DNA of 43,091 bases from Croceimicrobium sp965658965 (lineage in GTDB: Bacteria > Bacteroidota > Bacteroidia > Flavobacteriales > Schleiferiaceae): the NCBI GenBank assembly GCA_965658965.1, contig CBFHVV010000023.1, positions 1 to 43,091 of the forward strand, given 5' to 3'. A model generated the notes under the pieces. The model worked only from the letters and a program-made list of their open reading frames with translations. It did not search any database and was not told the origin of the DNA. The translations under genes were made by a program, and so were the position numbers. The stretch's first letter is position 1; each line of letters opens with the position of its first letter. Of the stretch, positions 41,471-43,091 are shown in pieces.

Positions 41471-43091
41471 ATGAGAAAATTTATTACACTTTTATTAATG
41501 GTCTCCTTCGGTCTCTTGCAGGCACAGACGGACACAGTAACTTTTCAGGTAGATTTAAATAACTATACGGGAAGTTTCACCACTGTAAATGTTAATGGAA
41601 CATTTAATGCATGGTGTGGAGCTTGTAATCCGATGTCGGATGCAAACAGCGACGGTATCTGGGAGGTGTCGCTTCCCTTAACTGCTGGAACAATTGAGTA
41701 TAAATTTACTTTGGACGGTTGGACAGCTCAGGAAAACTTTGTGGGTGGTGAGCCTTGTACGGTAACAAACTCTGGATTTACCAATCGTGAATTAACTTTT
41801 ACTGGTGATACAACGCTAGGGGTAGTTTGTTGGGAATCTTGCAGTGTATGTGGTACAGGTGGTCCGGCATTAAGCCAAGTATCTTTGCCCATTACTTTTG
41901 ACGATACTACGGTAGCATATTCTACAGTAAGTTTTGGTGGAAACGTAGACAGTATTGCTGCAGATCCAACAAATGCAGCCAACAACGTTTTAGTAATTAA
42001 CAAGCCTATGGGTTCTCAAACTTGGGCGGGTACAACTATTTCTAATGGTGGTTTGGCTTCTGCTATTCCTTTTACTGCTACGGATAATATTATTACAGTA
42101 CGTGTTTGGTCTCCAGACGCAGGTGTACCTATGAGATTAAAAGCAGAAGATGCGAATGATCCAACCATTTCAGTAGAAACAGAAGCGATAACTACCATGG
42201 CTGGTGCCTGGGAGACTTTGACTTTCGACTTTAGTGCAGGAAACGAAGCTACTGGTACATCGGCAATTAATTATGCCAATACCTACGACATGCTTTCGTT
42301 CTTCCCTAATTTCGGGACGGATGGTAATACAGCGGGTAATAAAACCTACTATATTGATGATGTGGTTTTTGGTGCTGGTGGTGGTACTATGCTAAGTCAA
42401 GTAGACTTACCTATTACTTTCGATGATCCAACGGTAGCTTATACTACAGTTAGTTTTGGCGGTAACATAGATAGCATCGCTGCTGATCCAACTAACGCTT
42501 CTAACAATGTATTGGTTGTAAATAAGCCTATGGGTTCTCAAACTTGGGCCGGTACTACAATTTCTGATGGTGGTTTAGCTTCTGCTATTCCTTTTACTGC
42601 TACAGACAATATTATTACCGTACGTGTTTGGTCTCCAGATGCAGGTGTACCTATGAGATTAAAAGCAGAAGATGCAAATGATCCAACTATTTCAGTAGAA
42701 ACAGAAGCAGTAACTACCATGGCTGGTGCCTGGGAGACTTTAACTTTTGACTTTAGTGCAGGAAACGAAGCTACTGGTACATCGGCAATTAATTATGCCA
42801 ATACTTATGATATGCTTTCGTTCTTCCCTAATTTCGGTACGGACGGTAATACGGCTGGTGATAAGACTTATTACATCGACGATGTTATTTTCGGCGCTGG
42901 TGGTGGCGGTCCTATGTTAAACCAAGTTGACTTACCTATTACATGGGAAGATCCAAATGTAGATTACGCTAGTGCAGCATTTGGTGGTGCTTCAGATACA
43001 ATTGTAGCTGACCCAACTAATGCCTCCAACACGGTTTTAGAAATTACTAAAGACGGTAGTGCACAAACTTGGGCTGGTGTTACTGTATCTT
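41471..43091 (+). CDS. Secreted multi-module glucan-binding protein, cut by window end
   Basis: The frame is open from the ATG at 41471 to the last base (540 codons), so the C-terminus is unknown. It has a signal peptide (1-19, LLQAQ), an E-set carbohydrate-binding domain similar to CBM48/AMPK-type modules (about 22-90; VNGTFNAWCG, GIWEVSLPLTAGTIEYKFTLDG) and a Cys-bearing linker (Cys96 to Cys127). Then come tandem ~174-residue modules: residues 134-303, 308-477 and a third from about 484. Each starts QV.LPIT(F/W)(D/E)D and holds QTWAG; the first two end YYIDDV. The same module type ends the glycan-binding lipoprotein of the susC operon. A role in beta-glucan capture is likely, and an enzyme domain or T9SS tail could lie beyond the window. 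The gene is divergent from the NUDIX regulator. Confidence 0.8.
   Translation, partial: MRKFITLLLMVSFGLLQAQTDTVTFQVDLNNYTGSFTTVNVNGTFNAWCGACNPMSDANSDGIWEVSLPLTAGTIEYKFTLDGWTAQENFVGGEPCTVTNSGFTNRELTFTGDTTLGVVCWESCSVCGTGGPALSQVSLPITFDDTTVAYSTVSFGGNVDSIAADPTNAANNVLVINKPMGSQTWAGTTISNGGLASAIPFTATDNIITVRVWSPDAGVPMRLKAEDANDPTISVETEAITTMAGAWETLTFDFSAGNEATGTSAINYANTYDMLSFFPNFGTDGNTAGNKTYYIDDVVFGAGGGTMLSQVDLPITFDDPTVAYTTVSFGGNIDSIAADPTNASNNVLVVNKPMGSQTWAGTTISDGGLASAIPFTATDNIITVRVWSPDAGVPMRLKAEDANDPTISVETEAVTTMAGAWETLTFDFSAGNEATGTSAINYANTYDMLSFFPNFGTDGNTAGDKTYYIDDVIFGAGGGGPMLNQVDLPITWEDPNVDYASAAFGGASDTIVADPTNASNTVLEITKDGSAQTWAGVTVS
41871..43091 (+). repeat. Three in-frame tandem copies of a ~522-525 bp module
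   Basis: Copy 1 begins near 41871, copy 2 near 42393 and copy 3 near 42918 (cut by the window end). Copies 1 and 2 are nearly identical over long stretches; for instance 42227-42282 equals the sequence 522 bases downstream without a mismatch. Copy 3 is visibly more diverged. This points to a recent duplication of copies 1 and 2. Confidence 0.9.

Noticed and set aside
41377..41562. 61-codon ORF (GTG start) in the divergent region upstream of the repeat protein
   Set aside because: It overlaps the signal peptide region of the gene at 41471 in another frame, and it covers the likely promoter.
1..43091. tRNA genes, CRISPR arrays, insertion sequences, integrases
   Set aside because: None was recognised on either strand; no transposase-like protein, tRNA T-arm context or regularly spaced direct repeats were seen.

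Overview
This window comes from a chromosome of the phylum Bacteroidota, most likely a marine member of the Flavobacteriales. The evidence is the SusC/SusD pair, two kinds of type IX secretion (T9SS) C-terminal sorting domain, Bacteroidota-type promoter elements (TTTG and TAnnTTTG), the fabH-accB-accC gene order and the general lack of Shine-Dalgarno sequences. A family or genus cannot be fixed by eye. No tRNA, rRNA, CRISPR array, insertion sequence or phage gene was seen.

Layout. (1) 1-2262: the end of fabH, then accB and accC (fatty-acid initiation and acetyl-CoA carboxylase), closed by a strong terminator. (2) 2263-2527: a short gene-free stretch with four hairpins and a terminator, possibly a small RNA. 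(3) 2528-10229: three tandem paralogous genes on the minus strand for ~787-residue secreted proteins with a T9SS type B (gliding-motility-associated) C-terminal domain. (4) 10544-14502: housekeeping genes lepA, trpS, a plsC-like acyltransferase and gatC. (5) 14507-22934: a polysaccharide utilization locus (PUL) made of a GH16-fold lipoprotein pointing left and a rightward operon susC-susD-glycan-binding lipoprotein-GH16 laminarinase. (6) 23150-25499: pirin, a SAM methyltransferase and a sulfotransferase-like protein, probably unrelated to the PUL. (7) 41283 down to 25658: a tightly packed eight-gene minus-strand operon that reads, in order of transcription, NUDIX-type regulator, sodium/solute symporter, MFS sugar transporter, GH16, GH30, GH149-like beta-1,3-glucan phosphorylase, GH81 and GH17. 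(8) 41471 to the end: a divergent secreted multi-module protein, cut by the window edge.

How the genes work together. The enzyme set points to laminarin, a beta-1,3-glucan with beta-1,6 branches. GH16, GH81 (T9SS-secreted, with binding modules) and GH17 cut the beta-1,3 backbone, GH30 is suited to the beta-1,6 branches, SusCD and the lipoproteins bind and import oligosaccharides, MFS and SSS carriers move the products across the inner membrane, and the signal-less GH149-like phosphorylase would release glucose-1-phosphate in the cytoplasm. The module repeated in the protein at the window end also forms the C-terminus of the glycan-binding lipoprotein next to SusD, which ties the two halves together.

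The most interesting signal is regulatory. The first gene of the large operon encodes a NUDIX-winged-helix protein whose Nudix box has lost key glutamates, as expected of a sugar-responsive transcription factor. A 17-bp palindrome, ATAGT-N7-ACTAT, lies just upstream of it, and the same arms with the same spacing occur upstream of susC, 26 kb away. I propose that this protein controls a laminarin regulon through these sites. This is inference and needs a motif search and binding test.
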